A stretch of DNA of 64,000 nucleotides from Candidatus Bathyarchaeota archaeon (lineage in GTDB: Archaea > Thermoproteota > Bathyarchaeia > Bathyarchaeales > Bathycorpusculaceae), in NCBI GenBank assembly GCA_003164295.1, contig PLTA01000039.1, positions 272,869 through 336,868 on the forward strand, read 5' to 3'. Position numbers and translations under genes: made by a program. The notes under the pieces are model-generated. The model searched no databases, was not told where the DNA came from, and was given only the letters and a program-made list of their open reading frames with translations. This document shows, one piece after another, positions 8,202-18,095 of the stretch. Positions within the stretch are counted from its first letter, which is position 1. Every line of letters starts with the position of its first letter.

Positions 8202-9455
8202 TTACTTCGTTATAATGAGCCCGTATCCAATAAGTCTCCAGCGTGAAGTAATTTTTCTGCTGATGGCGACTCTTGAACCGGGTAAAGCACATATAGGTCT
8301 AGTCAACTTGACTTTTATTACATTTTGTTTTATTGAGAGAATTTTGCCTACGTTTACCGCTGAACCCACGTGAAGCAACAGAACTTCCTCAGGATTAAAT
8401 TTTTCAACCTTCAGTAGCTCTTTAGTTCCTACTGCACGTTCTAAAACATGAGTTTCTAAAGTAAGTTCTGTTAATGTTGGCGGAAGCATTCCTGCTTTTC
8501 CAGCGATGCTGCCTGTTAAGCCGTCTGCTTTTGCGTAAGAGGGATCCAGGCAAGTTCCCACTCCAATTAATCCTCCACAAGTGGCTTCTTTGACGTTTTG
8601 TTCTCCAGCATTCAAAGTTACTATTTCGCTGATTAATGGGTCATAAACTGTTTTTCCTTCTCTTTCAGCACTGATGCCTGGGCGTATTTCTATTTCTTCT
8701 CCGACGGCAAATTTTCCTTGAGCAATGGTTCCACCGATGATTCCGCCTTCAAGTCCCTCAATGGTGCTTCCAGGTTTGTTAATGTCAAAAGAGCGGATGA
8801 CGAACATGAGAGGTGGCTTGGTATCATCTCTTTTTGGCGTTGGAATAATTGTTTGGATAGCGTTAAGCAATACATCTATGTTTATCCCACGTTGAGCTGA
8901 GATCGGAATAATTGGCGCCTTTTCTGCGACGGTGCCTTTTATAAAATTTTTGATTTCTTTATAGCTTTCAAGTGCTCTTTTCTCATCGACTATATCGATT
9001 TTGTTCTGAACAATAATCAAATTCTTTATGCCGCTAACTTCAGCAGCTGCAAGGTGTTCTCGTGTCTGCGGTTGAGGACACGGTTCATCAGCTGCGATAA
9101 CTAAAATCGCGCCATCCATAATGGCTGCACCGGAAAGCATAGTTGCCATTAATGCTTCGTGTCCAGGTGCGTCAACAAAACTGATCGCTCGAACAAATTC
9201 TGCTTCAGAATTGCAAGCTTCACAATAAGGTTTAATTGTATAGTTTTTTGGTGGCTCGCATTTTGGGCATTTGTAAATAGGCATATCTGCGTAGCCCAGT
9301 TTTATGGTGATGCCTCTTTTGAGTTCTTCACTGTGCCTGGATGCCCAAACTCCGGTTAATGCTTGTACTAAGGTTGTTTTGCCGTGGTCTACGTGACCTA
9401 TTGTGCCAATGTTGACTTCTGGTTGTTTGGGTAAGGCTTTACTAGTGTTACTCAT
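8202..9455 (-). CDS. eif2g: Translation initiation factor aIF2 subunit gamma
   Basis: GTPase subunit of aIF2, which delivers initiator tRNA to the small subunit. It is 417 residues, normal for the family. Visible motifs are the G1 loop GHVDHGKTT (about 20-28), G3 DAPGH (about 94), G4 NKID (about 151) and SAQRG. The aIF2 gamma zinc knuckle (CPKC...CEAC) lies near residues 58-81. Domains II and III follow, with GGTIAQGKFAVGEEIEIRPG. It is downstream of S6e, the conserved archaeal pairing. Confidence 0.97.
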   Translation of the reverse strand: MSNTSKALPKQPEVNIGTIGHVDHGKTTLVQALTGVWASRHSEELKRGITIKLGYADMPIYKCPKCEPPKNYTIKPYCEACNSEAEFVRAISFVDAPGHEALMATMLSGAAIMDGAILVIAADEPCPQPQTREHLAAAEVSGIKNLIIVQNKIDIVDEKRALESYKEIKNFIKGTVAEKAPIIPISAQRGINIDVLLNAIQTIIPTPKRDDTKPPLMFVIRSFDINKPGSTIEGLEGGIIGGTIAQGKFAVGEEIEIRPGISAEREGKTVYDPLISEIVTLNAGEQNVKEATCGGLIGVGTCLDPSYAKADGLTGSIAGKAGMLPPTLTELTLETHVLERAVGTKELLKVEKFNPEEVLLLHVGSAVNVGKILSIKQNVIKVKLTRPICALPGSRVAISRKITSRWRLIGYGLIITK

Positions 9456-9545
9456 GTCATTCTCTTCTTTACTATAAACTAATGAATTATGAATGAATTG
9501 TTGGCTACTTTATAAATTTTAAGCATGCACTTGTCAAACTGGTGC

Positions 9546-9935
9546 TTATTTAGCAACTTGTGGTTTTGCTTCGGTAGCCTTTGCTGCTGGTTTTTCAACG
9601 ATTTTCATGTTAATCTGTGCAATTTCATCTGTTATCGTGCTTCCTCGAACAGTTTTGCGCCTTCTTTCACCCTTTTTCTTTGGACTAAAACCTGCTCCAC
9701 CGCTGAGCACAACTTTTCGGCGAACACCACCATGAACGTTTCCCCTCATGGGAACGCCATCTTTATCGGAGCCGCCCATTAATTGCACTTTATGTGCTGG
9801 TAAATCTACCACTGCACCGTCTATTATTTCTCCGAGTCTTCTGCCGATGAACGGAACTGCACGTACTTCTTCAAGTTCGACAACTTTTGAAGTTCCTGTT
9901 TCAGGGTCTGATACTATTACTTTAAACTTTGCCAT
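9546..9935 (-). CDS. rps6e: 30S ribosomal protein S6e
   Basis: Archaeal S6e, 129 residues from the ATG at 9935. The frame is open 40 codons further upstream, but that part has no S6e character, while MAKFKVIVSDPETG is the normal N terminus. The core GRRLGEIIDGAVVDLP and GGSDKDGVPMRGNVHGGVRRKV is diagnostic. The C-terminal tail is Ala/Lys-rich. It precedes aIF2 gamma on the same strand. Confidence 0.95.
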   Translation of the reverse strand: MAKFKVIVSDPETGTSKVVELEEVRAVPFIGRRLGEIIDGAVVDLPAHKVQLMGGSDKDGVPMRGNVHGGVRRKVVLSGGAGFSPKKKGERRRKTVRGSTITDEIAQINMKIVEKPAAKATEAKPQVAK

Positions 9936-10164
9936 TTTGCTGATTATCTCTCCAGCGCAATATGAAGTTGGGCAACTCTCTATTAAGGATTTAGCGCGGG
10001 CGCTCAAAAATTTGTGAATCACGCTGCACAATGGTTTAATTAGAATTAGTTGCACAGATTAGCGATTTAAGAAATTGTAAATTGCTTTGTCCCAATATGT
10101 TGTTTTATAGCGTAATTATAAGATAGACCTTTCTTAACCGTATTCTTTTCTAGAATGCTTTCAA

Positions 10165-10204
10165 AACTAAAAAAAGAAAAAGGGATTTTTTTGTTGTGCT
10201 GTTA
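10165..10204 (-). terminator. Oligo-T transcription terminator after the large secreted-protein gene
   Basis: Read on the minus strand just beyond the stop codon at 10205, the sequence contains T-runs (CCCTTTTTCTTTTTTT) with no coding. Archaeal polymerase terminates at such oligo-T tracts. It is assigned from composition and position only. Confidence 0.5.
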
Positions 10205-13093
10205 TTACGCTTTTTTCCTGAGCATTATTACTAGCAATACGCCAACTATTGCGATTACAATAATTATTGCGATTGCTGCAAGTGTTATGTATGTCATCAG
10301 GTCGCCTGTGGTTGCTAAGTTTGTTTGAGTTGTAGCTGCGGGTGTTGTTGATGGTGCATTGTCGACTACAAAGCTTGTGTCCGCGGACGATGGCCAGTAA
10401 CCGTTGGTTCCTTGGAAGGTAGCGATAACATTGTAGTTGCCAGATATGTCCGGAATCCAATTGACACTAAAAGCTCCTGTAGCATCAGTTGTTGCATTTC
10501 CAATGTTTCTATAGTTTCCGTTGGTGTCTACGACATTAATCGAGACTGGAACTCCCGTGAAATTGGTTGGGAATGGTTGTTGTTGGTAGACGTAGCCCAT
10601 CCATGCTGTCATGGTTGCGTCAGATGCGACTGGAACGCCGTTGGGGAAGTTTGCTGCTTGTTCAGTCTGCGTTGTGCCTGCTGAAACATCAGTGACTGTA
10701 CCTTTGATAACTACATTCTGTCCGAGAGATAGACCGGTGCTGGGTGCTGTAACTGTAGTAGCGCTGGGGCCTTGACCGACAGAGTAGATAGAATCGTCGT
10801 AGCCATTGTAGAATACTGAACAGCCGTCCGCTATTGCATAGCTTATAGCACTAAACTCGCCTGTATAATCTGAAAGAGTCCATAGTTCTGTTCCGTCGGT
10901 AGCATTAATGGCGCGTGCCATTGATCCTTTAAAGATTGGTGTTTCGATTGTGTGCTGCGTTGTGACTAAATATAAAACTCCGTTGCCAACAGCTTGTACG
11001 AAGGTCGGGTAATTGCCTGGTCCTTGGAAGTATCCATTAGTGCTGTTACCTGCTCCGCCGTTTCCGTATGTCCATTCCAATTTTCCAGTTGTCATATTGT
11101 AGCAATAGAGTATTCCTGCTTGCCCACTGCTGTAAAGGTTGCCGTAAGCGGTTTGACCTGTTACGTAGGGGTAAATTGGGTTTCCAAAGTAGTCAAGAGG
11201 ATCTTGACCTTGAGTTGTCCAAAGTCTTGCTCCGGTTGTCATGCTGTATCCTACCCATTGCGTGGTTTCTTTATAGCCTTCAGTGAATACGCCTGCTATG
11301 GGGTCGATTGGACCACCTGAGACAGTGATGTTGCCTGCTGGTGGTGCGTACGTCTGCATCCATAAAATTTGACCTAGGGTAGAGTGAGCTGGATTGAGGT
11401 CAATGGCGAAGTATGTGTATGGGGCTTGAGAGCCACCTAAAGAGGGTAGAGTGCCGTTTCTCAGAATCATCTCATTATCATACAAAGCATAAAGTACAGT
11501 AGCTGGGTTAGCTGCGTTTGGGTTAGTACCGCTAGCGCTATAGCCTTCAATGTAATAGTTTCCAGTGGCATTAGTAATAGTTGAAAGAGTTTGGCTGCCC
11601 ATAACGTTAAGCCATGGTATTGAAACGTTCCAGTCGAATCGATTGTGTTGATCATCACTGTTGAAGACAGATGCATTGACTGCAGCGTTAATTGCTGTGT
11701 AGTTGGTGCTGATAGTGTGTAATACATTGTTGTCATAATACGATGAATTTACTAGAGTGTAAGTTGGTGTGAAATACGGCGCTGTTGTGCTAACATCAAT
11801 TGTGGGTGCGTTGGGACTTGCTTGTTGCGGGTGGAAGTATAGTGCACTCCACATTAAGGTCGAATTCCATTCGGCTAAATTCCAATTTGGAACCGTTGCA
11901 TTGCCTTGATTTGTTATAACATATCGTAATTGTTCGCCTTGTGGGCCTAATGCTGCAGTGCCAGATGGGACGCCAGTTACGTTGAATAGCCAATATCCGT
12001 CGTATGCGTTAAAAGCTTCTCCAAAGTTGCTTGTGAAGAGAATAGGTTCATAGGTTCCGTGTTGGTTGCCGTCTTGAACGTCATAAATGTAAGCGAATGA
12101 TATTGGTGGTACATAGCATGGAGCGTTTGCATTAGGACCTCCTGCAGAGGATGGAAGACTTTGCCAAATGGTTTTTCCTGTTTTTAAATCTACGCAAGTG
12201 GTTGGACCAGAACTTGGACCGACGAATGAAACCGGTGGATTGTATATGAGCATTCCATCAACTACTATTGGATTGGTGAATCTTTGGTAGTATGCAGAAC
12301 CTTCAAAGTATGAATCTCCCTCAACTGAAGACAGGTTTCCTCCGACAATTCCTCCTGATTCAATCGGGTTTGTCCACAATATGTGGCTAGTTAGAGATCC
12401 AACAGCGTCGCCTGGGTTTCTTTCCATGAGTGAGCCTGCGGTAAAGCCAGTAATTGTGCCAGAGCCAACACTAGATGAGACAGGTGATCCAGTTCCTAGC
12501 CAGTTTGAAGAAATTGTGTACCAATATGGGTTTTCGCCATATATTGGGCGGGTCCAGTAACTAGTTGGGAAGTAGGATTGAGGAACTGGGCTAACTGGAA
12601 CGGGGTTTTGCTGTACAGTCAATGTGGCTGATGCAGTGCCAGGCAGATAAGAGTCGTTAATCCAAACCGAGCCCGCGGGTTGATCGTTGGCAGTTAGCGT
12701 TTGTCCATCATACTTAAAGGTAATGTTGTAAACTCCGACTTCAGTAGGCGTGAAGCTAATGGTTTGGGCGCCTGTGGGGTCTTGGACAGTTTGGTAATCG
12801 AAGGTTGTTGTTTTACCTGTAGGTGATGTACAGATAACGTGGTAATTATGGAATCTATAAGTGTTCCCTGCGGCTGCGTTTGGAATGGGTGCGTTTCCAA
12901 GAAATGCATAAATGACGATTGCTTGACCTACGCCTACTGTGCTAGGCATTGGTGATACGTATGGGAATGTGGGAATCGTCCATGTGGGTGTGTGTGCGCT
13001 TGCGGATGGTAATAGTTCTGCTACGGAAGTCATTGATAGTACAAAGAGTATTACGATCGAAATAGCTATAATTTTATTTCTTAAAGTTTTCAT
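10205..13093 (-). CDS. Giant secreted/anchored PQQ-like beta-propeller protein (copy 1)
   Basis: An exported protein of about 962 residues, starting at MKTLRNK (ATG 13093, with an AAAGGAAAAG ribosome site). A signal peptide covers about residues 1-34 (hydrophobic IIAISIVILFVLSMTSVA then SASAHT). The body has PQQ-like propeller blades, seen as repeated tGk-xx-W units (DLKTGKTIWQS, NMTTGKLEWTYGNGG, ATDGTELWTLSDY). Next comes an Ig-like domain (about 800-900). At the C terminus is a Thr-rich linker, one membrane helix (ITLAAIAIIIVIAIVGVLLVIM) and RKKA. It is probably a cell-surface or S-layer-associated protein. It is a paralogue of the gene at 27815, sharing WTRPIYGENPYWY. PQQ binding itself is not shown; the function is unknown. 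Confidence 0.8.
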   Translation of the reverse strand: MKTLRNKIIAISIVILFVLSMTSVAELLPSASAHTPTWTIPTFPYVSPMPSTVGVGQAIVIYAFLGNAPIPNAAAGNTYRFHNYHVICTSPTGKTTTFDYQTVQDPTGAQTISFTPTEVGVYNITFKYDGQTLTANDQPAGSVWINDSYLPGTASATLTVQQNPVPVSPVPQSYFPTSYWTRPIYGENPYWYTISSNWLGTGSPVSSSVGSGTITGFTAGSLMERNPGDAVGSLTSHILWTNPIESGGIVGGNLSSVEGDSYFEGSAYYQRFTNPIVVDGMLIYNPPVSFVGPSSGPTTCVDLKTGKTIWQSLPSSAGGPNANAPCYVPPISFAYIYDVQDGNQHGTYEPILFTSNFGEAFNAYDGYWLFNVTGVPSGTAALGPQGEQLRYVITNQGNATVPNWNLAEWNSTLMWSALYFHPQQASPNAPTIDVSTTAPYFTPTYTLVNSSYYDNNVLHTISTNYTAINAAVNASVFNSDDQHNRFDWNVSIPWLNVMGSQTLSTITNATGNYYIEGYSASGTNPNAANPATVLYALYDNEMILRNGTLPSLGGSQAPYTYFAIDLNPAHSTLGQILWMQTYAPPAGNITVSGGPIDPIAGVFTEGYKETTQWVGYSMTTGARLWTTQGQDPLDYFGNPIYPYVTGQTAYGNLYSSGQAGILYCYNMTTGKLEWTYGNGGAGNSTNGYFQGPGNYPTFVQAVGNGVLYLVTTQHTIETPIFKGSMARAINATDGTELWTLSDYTGEFSAISYAIADGCSVFYNGYDDSIYSVGQGPSATTVTAPSTGLSLGQNVVIKGTVTDVSAGTTQTEQAANFPNGVPVASDATMTAWMGYVYQQQPFPTNFTGVPVSINVVDTNGNYRNIGNATTDATGAFSVNWIPDISGNYNVIATFQGTNGYWPSSADTSFVVDNAPSTTPAATTQTNLATTGDLMTYITLAAIAIIIVIAIVGVLLVIMLRKKA

Positions 13094-13381
13094 TTTTTTT
13101 CTTTTCCTTTCATTTTTAATTGAACAACAAGAACTTGCATAAAGTAAGCCTATATCGTTCAATAGTGTCATTTATTCAATGATTCAGCTAATAACATTTT
13201 CCGTAAATCCTATATTTCAAAAAACAGTATATATTTCCTCATTTTTCACTGGAAAGTTGCGATTCCTTACGTAAGCATTCTATGGATTTACAAAAAATTA
13301 TTTGACTCGTAACTATTTTTTAAGCAAGTTATGATTATTCAGCCAAAAGCTTTAATGCAACAATGAAGTCGTCTTTTTGCT

Positions 13382-14623
13382 ATGTGGCGGCTAGGCTTCT
13401 TCTTCCATGACATGGCATTCGGATTACTAACAGTCTTCATACCGCTATATGTGATAGTTTTCAAAAACACCAGTATCTTAGGTGGACCCCTTCTAGCTCT
13501 TGGAGTCATGACATCAATAGCCATATTCTGTTCTATTCCCGCCTCTTTTCTATGGGGATACCTCTGCGACAAAACTCGACATTACAAAATCTTTATTTTG
13601 TTTTCTTTTTCTTCGATAGCGGTCCTTCTTTTTCTTATGACCCTTCCATTTGCTCAGAACCTAATCGTCTTCGTTATCTTGTATGTTGTCATGCAGATAC
13701 TTCACGTATCACATGAATCCCCAAAAAACGTGCTTGTTACCGAACATTATAGCCGAAATGATTGGGAAAGATCTTGGGGGCTTTATGAGGGGCTTACCGA
13801 AATAGGCTTTATTATCGGTCTATTTATTGGGCTGTTTATATTTGCTTCGACGGCTATCCTTGTAACTGGATCGATGCTTGTAACCTACACTTTTTACCTC
13901 TGCAGTGCATTAAGTGTCGTGGCATTTATTTTGGCTCTAGCGTTGATTGCTGATCCATTGATAATTTTTGAAAGACGATTAGTAGTGATTGAGAGAAAAC
14001 TCGATAAAGCTTCTCGTGGCTTTGAAGGCATATCTAAACTTATGGATGGATTGCGTTGGAAAGGTTCACTTAAAGAAGACAGTTTTCTCAGGTTTGCTTT
14101 AGCCATAGTGCTGTTTGCTTTGGCAACAAGCCTCTTCTTTACACCTCTTCCCATAATCCTGAATCAACGGTTAAATTTGCCTACAAGTATGGTCTATGTA
14201 GCTTATATTTTAAATTCGGTTGGTGCTACAACAGGGTACTTTTTGATTCGGGCGCGAGCACAATCGATAAACATAAAAAAACAGATGCCTCGTTTCGTTT
14301 TACTGCGTAGCGTTCTTATTTTTGCGCTTGTTGGAGTTATCTGGTTTGCTTTCTCACCTACAATTACAACTGCTATTGTGCTTGTTATGTTAGTTTTTAT
14401 AGGCTTTGCATATGCCATGTATTATATTATGATGCTTTCTCAATCAATGGAGATTATTCCACAAGGTAAAGCTGGCTTATTTGATGGAACGGTTGGTTTA
14501 GGTGCGGCAATCGGTGCTTTCCTTGGTCCTTTTCTTACCTATGAATTGAATTACCTTCCAGTTTTCGTAATTACAGCAATCATTTTCCTAGTAGCTTTCA
14601 TAATTTTAAAATTATTGCGCTAA
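13382..14623 (+). CDS. MFS transporter
   Basis: A 413-residue polytopic membrane protein with about 12 hydrophobic segments in two halves, separated by a charged cytoplasmic loop (about 195-245, containing FERRLVVIERKLDKASRGFEG). The first half has the MFS loop 2-3 region (SFLWGYLCDKTRHYK). The substrate is unknown. The ATG at 13382 is used because the nearest in-frame upstream ATG (13355) is followed by a stop. It is transcribed away from the large secreted-protein gene; the 290-nt gap between them is AT-rich and presumably holds both promoters. Confidence 0.85.
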   Translation: MWRLGFFFHDMAFGLLTVFIPLYVIVFKNTSILGGPLLALGVMTSIAIFCSIPASFLWGYLCDKTRHYKIFILFSFSSIAVLLFLMTLPFAQNLIVFVILYVVMQILHVSHESPKNVLVTEHYSRNDWERSWGLYEGLTEIGFIIGLFIGLFIFASTAILVTGSMLVTYTFYLCSALSVVAFILALALIADPLIIFERRLVVIERKLDKASRGFEGISKLMDGLRWKGSLKEDSFLRFALAIVLFALATSLFFTPLPIILNQRLNLPTSMVYVAYILNSVGATTGYFLIRARAQSINIKKQMPRFVLLRSVLIFALVGVIWFAFSPTITTAIVLVMLVFIGFAYAMYYIMMLSQSMEIIPQGKAGLFDGTVGLGAAIGAFLGPFLTYELNYLPVFVITAIIFLVAFIILKLLR

Positions 14624-14659
14624 AACATCACTTCAGCTATTGTTTTTTGGAGACAAAAA

Positions 14660-14742
14660 TTAGCACGATGTCTCAAAAAAAATTGTGTGAAAAAGACAAT
14701 AAAAAGAAAAAGTTGGTGAGTTTGCGCTCATGGATTTTTTGT
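14660..14742 (-). terminator. Oligo-T tract after the Fae-Hps gene
   Basis: On the minus strand the sequence after the stop at 14743 reads through CTTTTTCTTTTTATTG and, further on, an eight-T run. This is a typical archaeal T-rich termination region, between convergent genes. Confidence 0.45.
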
Positions 14743-16182
14743 TTATTCTGTGTGGACTCTGTATAAATCTACGTCTTCTCGCATGCTTGGTGTCAATTCC
14801 AGGAAGTCTCGCACTGAGCGTTCGATGTCTTTAGATTGCGTTACATATCTGCCGACAATAAGTATGTCTGCACCTAGCTCAAGTGCTTCTTTAGCTGTCT
14901 CTGGCACTATGCCGCCTGCAACTGCAATCAGAAACTTTTTGTTTGGGAATGCTTGGCGTATGATTTTTATGCGTTCTAGTCCGCTGGTTCTGCCTGTTTC
15001 TTGGTCAATGCCTCGGTGTAGGATAACGATGTCTGGAAATTCTTTGATTGATTTCAATTTGCCGAGTACGTCTTCTACGTTTAGCATGTCGATGACTGCG
15101 TAGATTCCTAGGCGTTTGGCTTCTGAAACCGTTGCATCTAATGTTTCTGGGGGTGCTAGACCTGCTGCAACAACTGCGTCTGCCGTGTCTTCGTATGCGA
15201 TGTCTACTTCAACTTTGCCAACGTCAAGGGTCTTTAGGTCTGCTATAATGAATTTGTCTCTGGCTATTTGGCGAAGTTCATTGATGCCTCTTGTTCCGTA
15301 GCGTTTGATGAGTGGTGTTCCGACTTCAAGGATGATTCTGTCGCTTCCGGGCAGTTGTTCAATAACCTTCTTTGCTCCTTCAAGTGAAGGTGCGTCAAGT
15401 GCAATTTGGAGGTATGGTGGTCTCCATAGGCGTGGAACTTTGAAGCCCATAATTGGATGCTTTGAGCGGTCTTTCTCGTAAATTATCTTTTCCAGTGTTG
15501 GATATTGCTTTAGTGCGCGTTTTAGAGCCATTTTTGTTGCGCCGTAATTGTACTGATATATCTTGCGGAAATCAGTTGCTTTTGGATGGATAAAAACGCT
15601 GCAGATGATGACCCAGCTGTCTAATTTGTTTGCTGGGATAACGCCTTCTTCGGCTGAATCGGCGATGGCTTTTGCAACTGCAGCTTGTGCTGGACCGAAA
15701 ATTTTTCCTGTGTCAGCCATGTTTTTGATTGTAACCTTTGGCACGATTAGTGTGTGTGGTTTTGGCGGCAGGTTAGGTCTGATGACTGCTAGCACTGGTG
15801 TGTGTCCTGCTGAGAGCTGTGTCATTCCGTTTGCGAATGCTTGTCCAATTGGTCCATTTTTGTCCCCTATCATCAAGTCAATGTGTGCAACTTCGTTTCC
15901 TTCCCCCAACAGCGATTCACCAATTAGGTAGACAGGTCCCGAATCTTCATCAGAGTATTCAGGGATTGTCGGCATGTGGTCAACGATTTCTTTGAAATCG
16001 ACATTAAATTCCTTCAACCATGAGTAGAGTGTGTCTCTGTGAATGTCCATTTCTTTTGCTGTTCCGACGACTGTCGGTTTTGAAGGCTTACCTTTTGAAC
16101 CCACTTCTTTTTTTGCGGCTTCAGTTAGCATTTTAACAAGTATTTCCCGTGTTTCTGGCTTTTTTATATCTGTTCCCGACAT
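14743..16182 (-). CDS. HTH-Fae-Hps fusion: formaldehyde-activating enzyme / hexulose-6-phosphate synthase with N-terminal DNA-binding-like domain
   Basis: A 479-residue three-part protein. Residues about 1-75 contain a helix-turn-helix-like segment (VVGTAKEMDIHRDTLYSWLK). Residues about 85-245 are Fae, with the catalytic histidine in EVAHIDLMIG and the conserved GPIGQAFANGMTQLSAGHTP and IFGPAQAAVAKAIADS. Residues about 260-470 are the hexulose-phosphate synthase TIM barrel (LQIALDAPSLEGA, IADLKTLDVG, VAGGIVPETA, VGRYVT). In archaea the Fae-Hps pair makes ribulose-5-phosphate from fructose-6-phosphate and condenses the released formaldehyde with tetrahydromethanopterin. The HTH extension is not part of ordinary Fae-Hps and suggests autoregulation or another role. 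It is a single gene with a TATA-like box upstream. Confidence 0.88.
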   Translation of the reverse strand: MSGTDIKKPETREILVKMLTEAAKKEVGSKGKPSKPTVVGTAKEMDIHRDTLYSWLKEFNVDFKEIVDHMPTIPEYSDEDSGPVYLIGESLLGEGNEVAHIDLMIGDKNGPIGQAFANGMTQLSAGHTPVLAVIRPNLPPKPHTLIVPKVTIKNMADTGKIFGPAQAAVAKAIADSAEEGVIPANKLDSWVIICSVFIHPKATDFRKIYQYNYGATKMALKRALKQYPTLEKIIYEKDRSKHPIMGFKVPRLWRPPYLQIALDAPSLEGAKKVIEQLPGSDRIILEVGTPLIKRYGTRGINELRQIARDKFIIADLKTLDVGKVEVDIAYEDTADAVVAAGLAPPETLDATVSEAKRLGIYAVIDMLNVEDVLGKLKSIKEFPDIVILHRGIDQETGRTSGLERIKIIRQAFPNKKFLIAVAGGIVPETAKEALELGADILIVGRYVTQSKDIERSVRDFLELTPSMREDVDLYRVHTE

Positions 16183-16214
16183 TTAATTTAGCCTCAAGCG
16201 CTCTTAGTTTATCT

Positions 16215-16226
16215 GATATATAAAAA
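16215..16226 (-). promoter_or_regulatory. Candidate TATA box of the HTH-Fae-Hps gene
   Basis: On the minus strand TTTTTATATATC lies 33-44 nt upstream of the ATG at 16182. This fits an archaeal TATA box with a short leader. The upstream purine-rich BRE is not clear. Confidence 0.4.
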
Positions 16227-16383
16227 TGTCGGAAGAGCCTTAAAATATTAAGGATATTCAGAGTAATATTATCCAAAGATTGAAGGTTTTATTTTTTTGT
16301 TTGGGCGGTCGAAAATTTTTGAACAAGTATAAGTAAGTCTATATATCTTGAGTTTTATTGAATTTGAGATATGAGGCAATCCG

Positions 16384-16575
16384 ATGTCTTGGACTGATTG
16401 GACCTGCTTGGGCATATTCATCTTGGGTTTTTTGCTTTTCTTAGTTGGCGCTAACATTTACAATGCAATTGTCGGTTACTCGGGCATCTATCTTTTCATC
16501 GGTGCAATTGCCGCTTATCTGATCTTATATGTGTATACGGAATTCACTAAGAAACCGCCAATTCAAAACCCATAA
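16384..16575 (+). CDS. Small membrane protein with two helices
   Basis: A 63-residue protein with two strongly hydrophobic segments, about residues 7-27 (LGIFILGFLLFLVGANIYNA) and 33-52 (GIYLFIGAIAAYLILYVY), then a short polar tail. There is no recognised family. Its 3' end overlaps the convergent M32 carboxypeptidase gene by 13 nt. An AT-rich upstream region and a purine-rich GAGATATGAGG leader support expression. It could be spurious because it is short, but the membrane pattern is well formed. Confidence 0.5.
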   Translation: MSWTDWTCLGIFILGFLLFLVGANIYNAIVGYSGIYLFIGAIAAYLILYVYTEFTKKPPIQNP

Positions 16576-18095
16576 AGCTTACTGTATTTTTCATTAAGAT
16601 ACTTTAGGTAAAATGCGGAATCTAATTTGCTTCCCGTCGCTTTCTCGATCAACTCTTCTGGATCATAAAGATCACCGTAAGCATGTATGTTTGTTTTAAG
16701 CCACTTGTTAACTTGATTAAGATTCCCCGATGAAAGCTCGCTTCGCCATTCTGGCAAATCCTTGGTGATTTTTGCAGTTATTTGTCCATCATATATGTTG
16801 CCAAACGCATAACTTGGAAAATAACCATAGAGTCCACTTGCCCAATGGGTATCCTGCATTACCCCTTCAGAATCATTTGTCACGTCTACCCCAAGATAAT
16901 CCGCATATTTCTCGTTCCAAACCTGAGGCAACTCACCAATTGTTATTTTGCCGTCGAAAAGGTCTCTTTCAATCTCAAAACGTATTATTATATGCAGACT
17001 ATAGGTTACTTCGTCGGCTTCAATACGAATTTTTGACCTCTCAACCTTGTTAACAGCACTCAGAAATTGCCCCATTTCAATCCATGCAAGATTTGGTGCC
17101 ACTTTTTTAATTTTCGGCATGACACTTTCCCAGAACTCTTTAGAGCGTCCCAAGACGTTTTCATAGAAACGCGATTGCGATTCATGTATGCCGAACGAGC
17201 ATGGTGAGCCTATCGGTTGATACTTCCATTCTGGATTAAGGTTCTGCTCGTAAATGGCGTGCCCCGTCTCATGCAACACTGAAAATATTGAGCTAGCAAA
17301 ATTATTCAAATAGTAATGAGTGGTGATTCGAACATCGTCATAGTAGCCAGTAGTGAACGGGTGTTCAGTTTCATCAATTCTTCCATGCGCTTCGGACGAG
17401 ACTGTATCATAGCCTAAGGTTTTTGTTAACAGTTGCGCGATATTTTTTTGCTTCTCAACTGCAACAGGACGAGAGAGCGCCGCTAAATCCGGTTTAGGTT
17501 GAAGGGTTTCAACTTTGGTTACTAACTGTTTTAAGCCACGTTGAAGCTGACTAAAAGTCGCGGTAATCTTGGGCGTCGTCATTTTGGGCTCAAAATTATC
17601 AACCAATGCTTCATACGGCGTCTTTGTTTCCTTAACTTTCATTAGAATTTCTGCTGATTGTTTACTTAAATCAAAAAGCTTTTGCAGGTCTGCCTTGAAT
17701 AGACTGAAGTTTTTTTGGGCTTTAGCTTTTTTCCAAATTTGAACTGTTACCGCTTCTTGCCTGGCAATGTCTCCGACCAATTTTTCAGGCAAACTTGTCT
17801 GTTCAAGGTAGCTTTTTTTGATAAGATACAAATTACGTTTTTCTATTTGAGTAAGTGTTTCATATTCGGCGTTTTTTTGTATCGCATTTAAGAGTTTTCC
17901 TATTTGTGGGTCAGTACTTAATTTGTGATGAATGCAGCTCAAGAGTGCGAGCTGTTGGCTGCGTTGTTCTATAGCTCCTGGGGGCATTCCAGTTTCCATG
18001 TCCCAATGAATTATGCCTTCAGCTGTTGCTAGAACAGTTGCGTCTTGAGTTTTTGATAGAAGCTTTGTGTAATCGGAATGAATTTTTGTAGTCAA
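16563..18095 (-). CDS. M32-family metallocarboxypeptidase
   Basis: A thermostable carboxypeptidase (Taq/M32 family) of 510 residues, the usual length. It is a cytosolic zinc exopeptidase. The zinc site HETGH is at about residue 275, followed by the GIHESQSRFYENVLGRS segment that supplies the third ligand. The later sequence RSKIRIEADEVTYSLHIIIRFEIERDLFDG is a family hallmark. The N-terminal GIIHWDMETGMPPGA is also typical. It overlaps a small convergent membrane-protein gene at its 3' end. Confidence 0.95.
   Translation of the reverse strand: MTTKIHSDYTKLLSKTQDATVLATAEGIIHWDMETGMPPGAIEQRSQQLALLSCIHHKLSTDPQIGKLLNAIQKNAEYETLTQIEKRNLYLIKKSYLEQTSLPEKLVGDIARQEAVTVQIWKKAKAQKNFSLFKADLQKLFDLSKQSAEILMKVKETKTPYEALVDNFEPKMTTPKITATFSQLQRGLKQLVTKVETLQPKPDLAALSRPVAVEKQKNIAQLLTKTLGYDTVSSEAHGRIDETEHPFTTGYYDDVRITTHYYLNNFASSIFSVLHETGHAIYEQNLNPEWKYQPIGSPCSFGIHESQSRFYENVLGRSKEFWESVMPKIKKVAPNLAWIEMGQFLSAVNKVERSKIRIEADEVTYSLHIIIRFEIERDLFDGKITIGELPQVWNEKYADYLGVDVTNDSEGVMQDTHWASGLYGYFPSYAFGNIYDGQITAKITKDLPEWRSELSSGNLNQVNKWLKTNIHAYGDLYDPEELIEKATGSKLDSAFYLKYLNEKYSKLYGF

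Noticed and set aside
10994..11320. Plus-strand frames inside the large secreted-protein gene
   Set aside because: They are antisense shadows; the minus-strand frame is open for over 960 codons with signal peptide and anchor.
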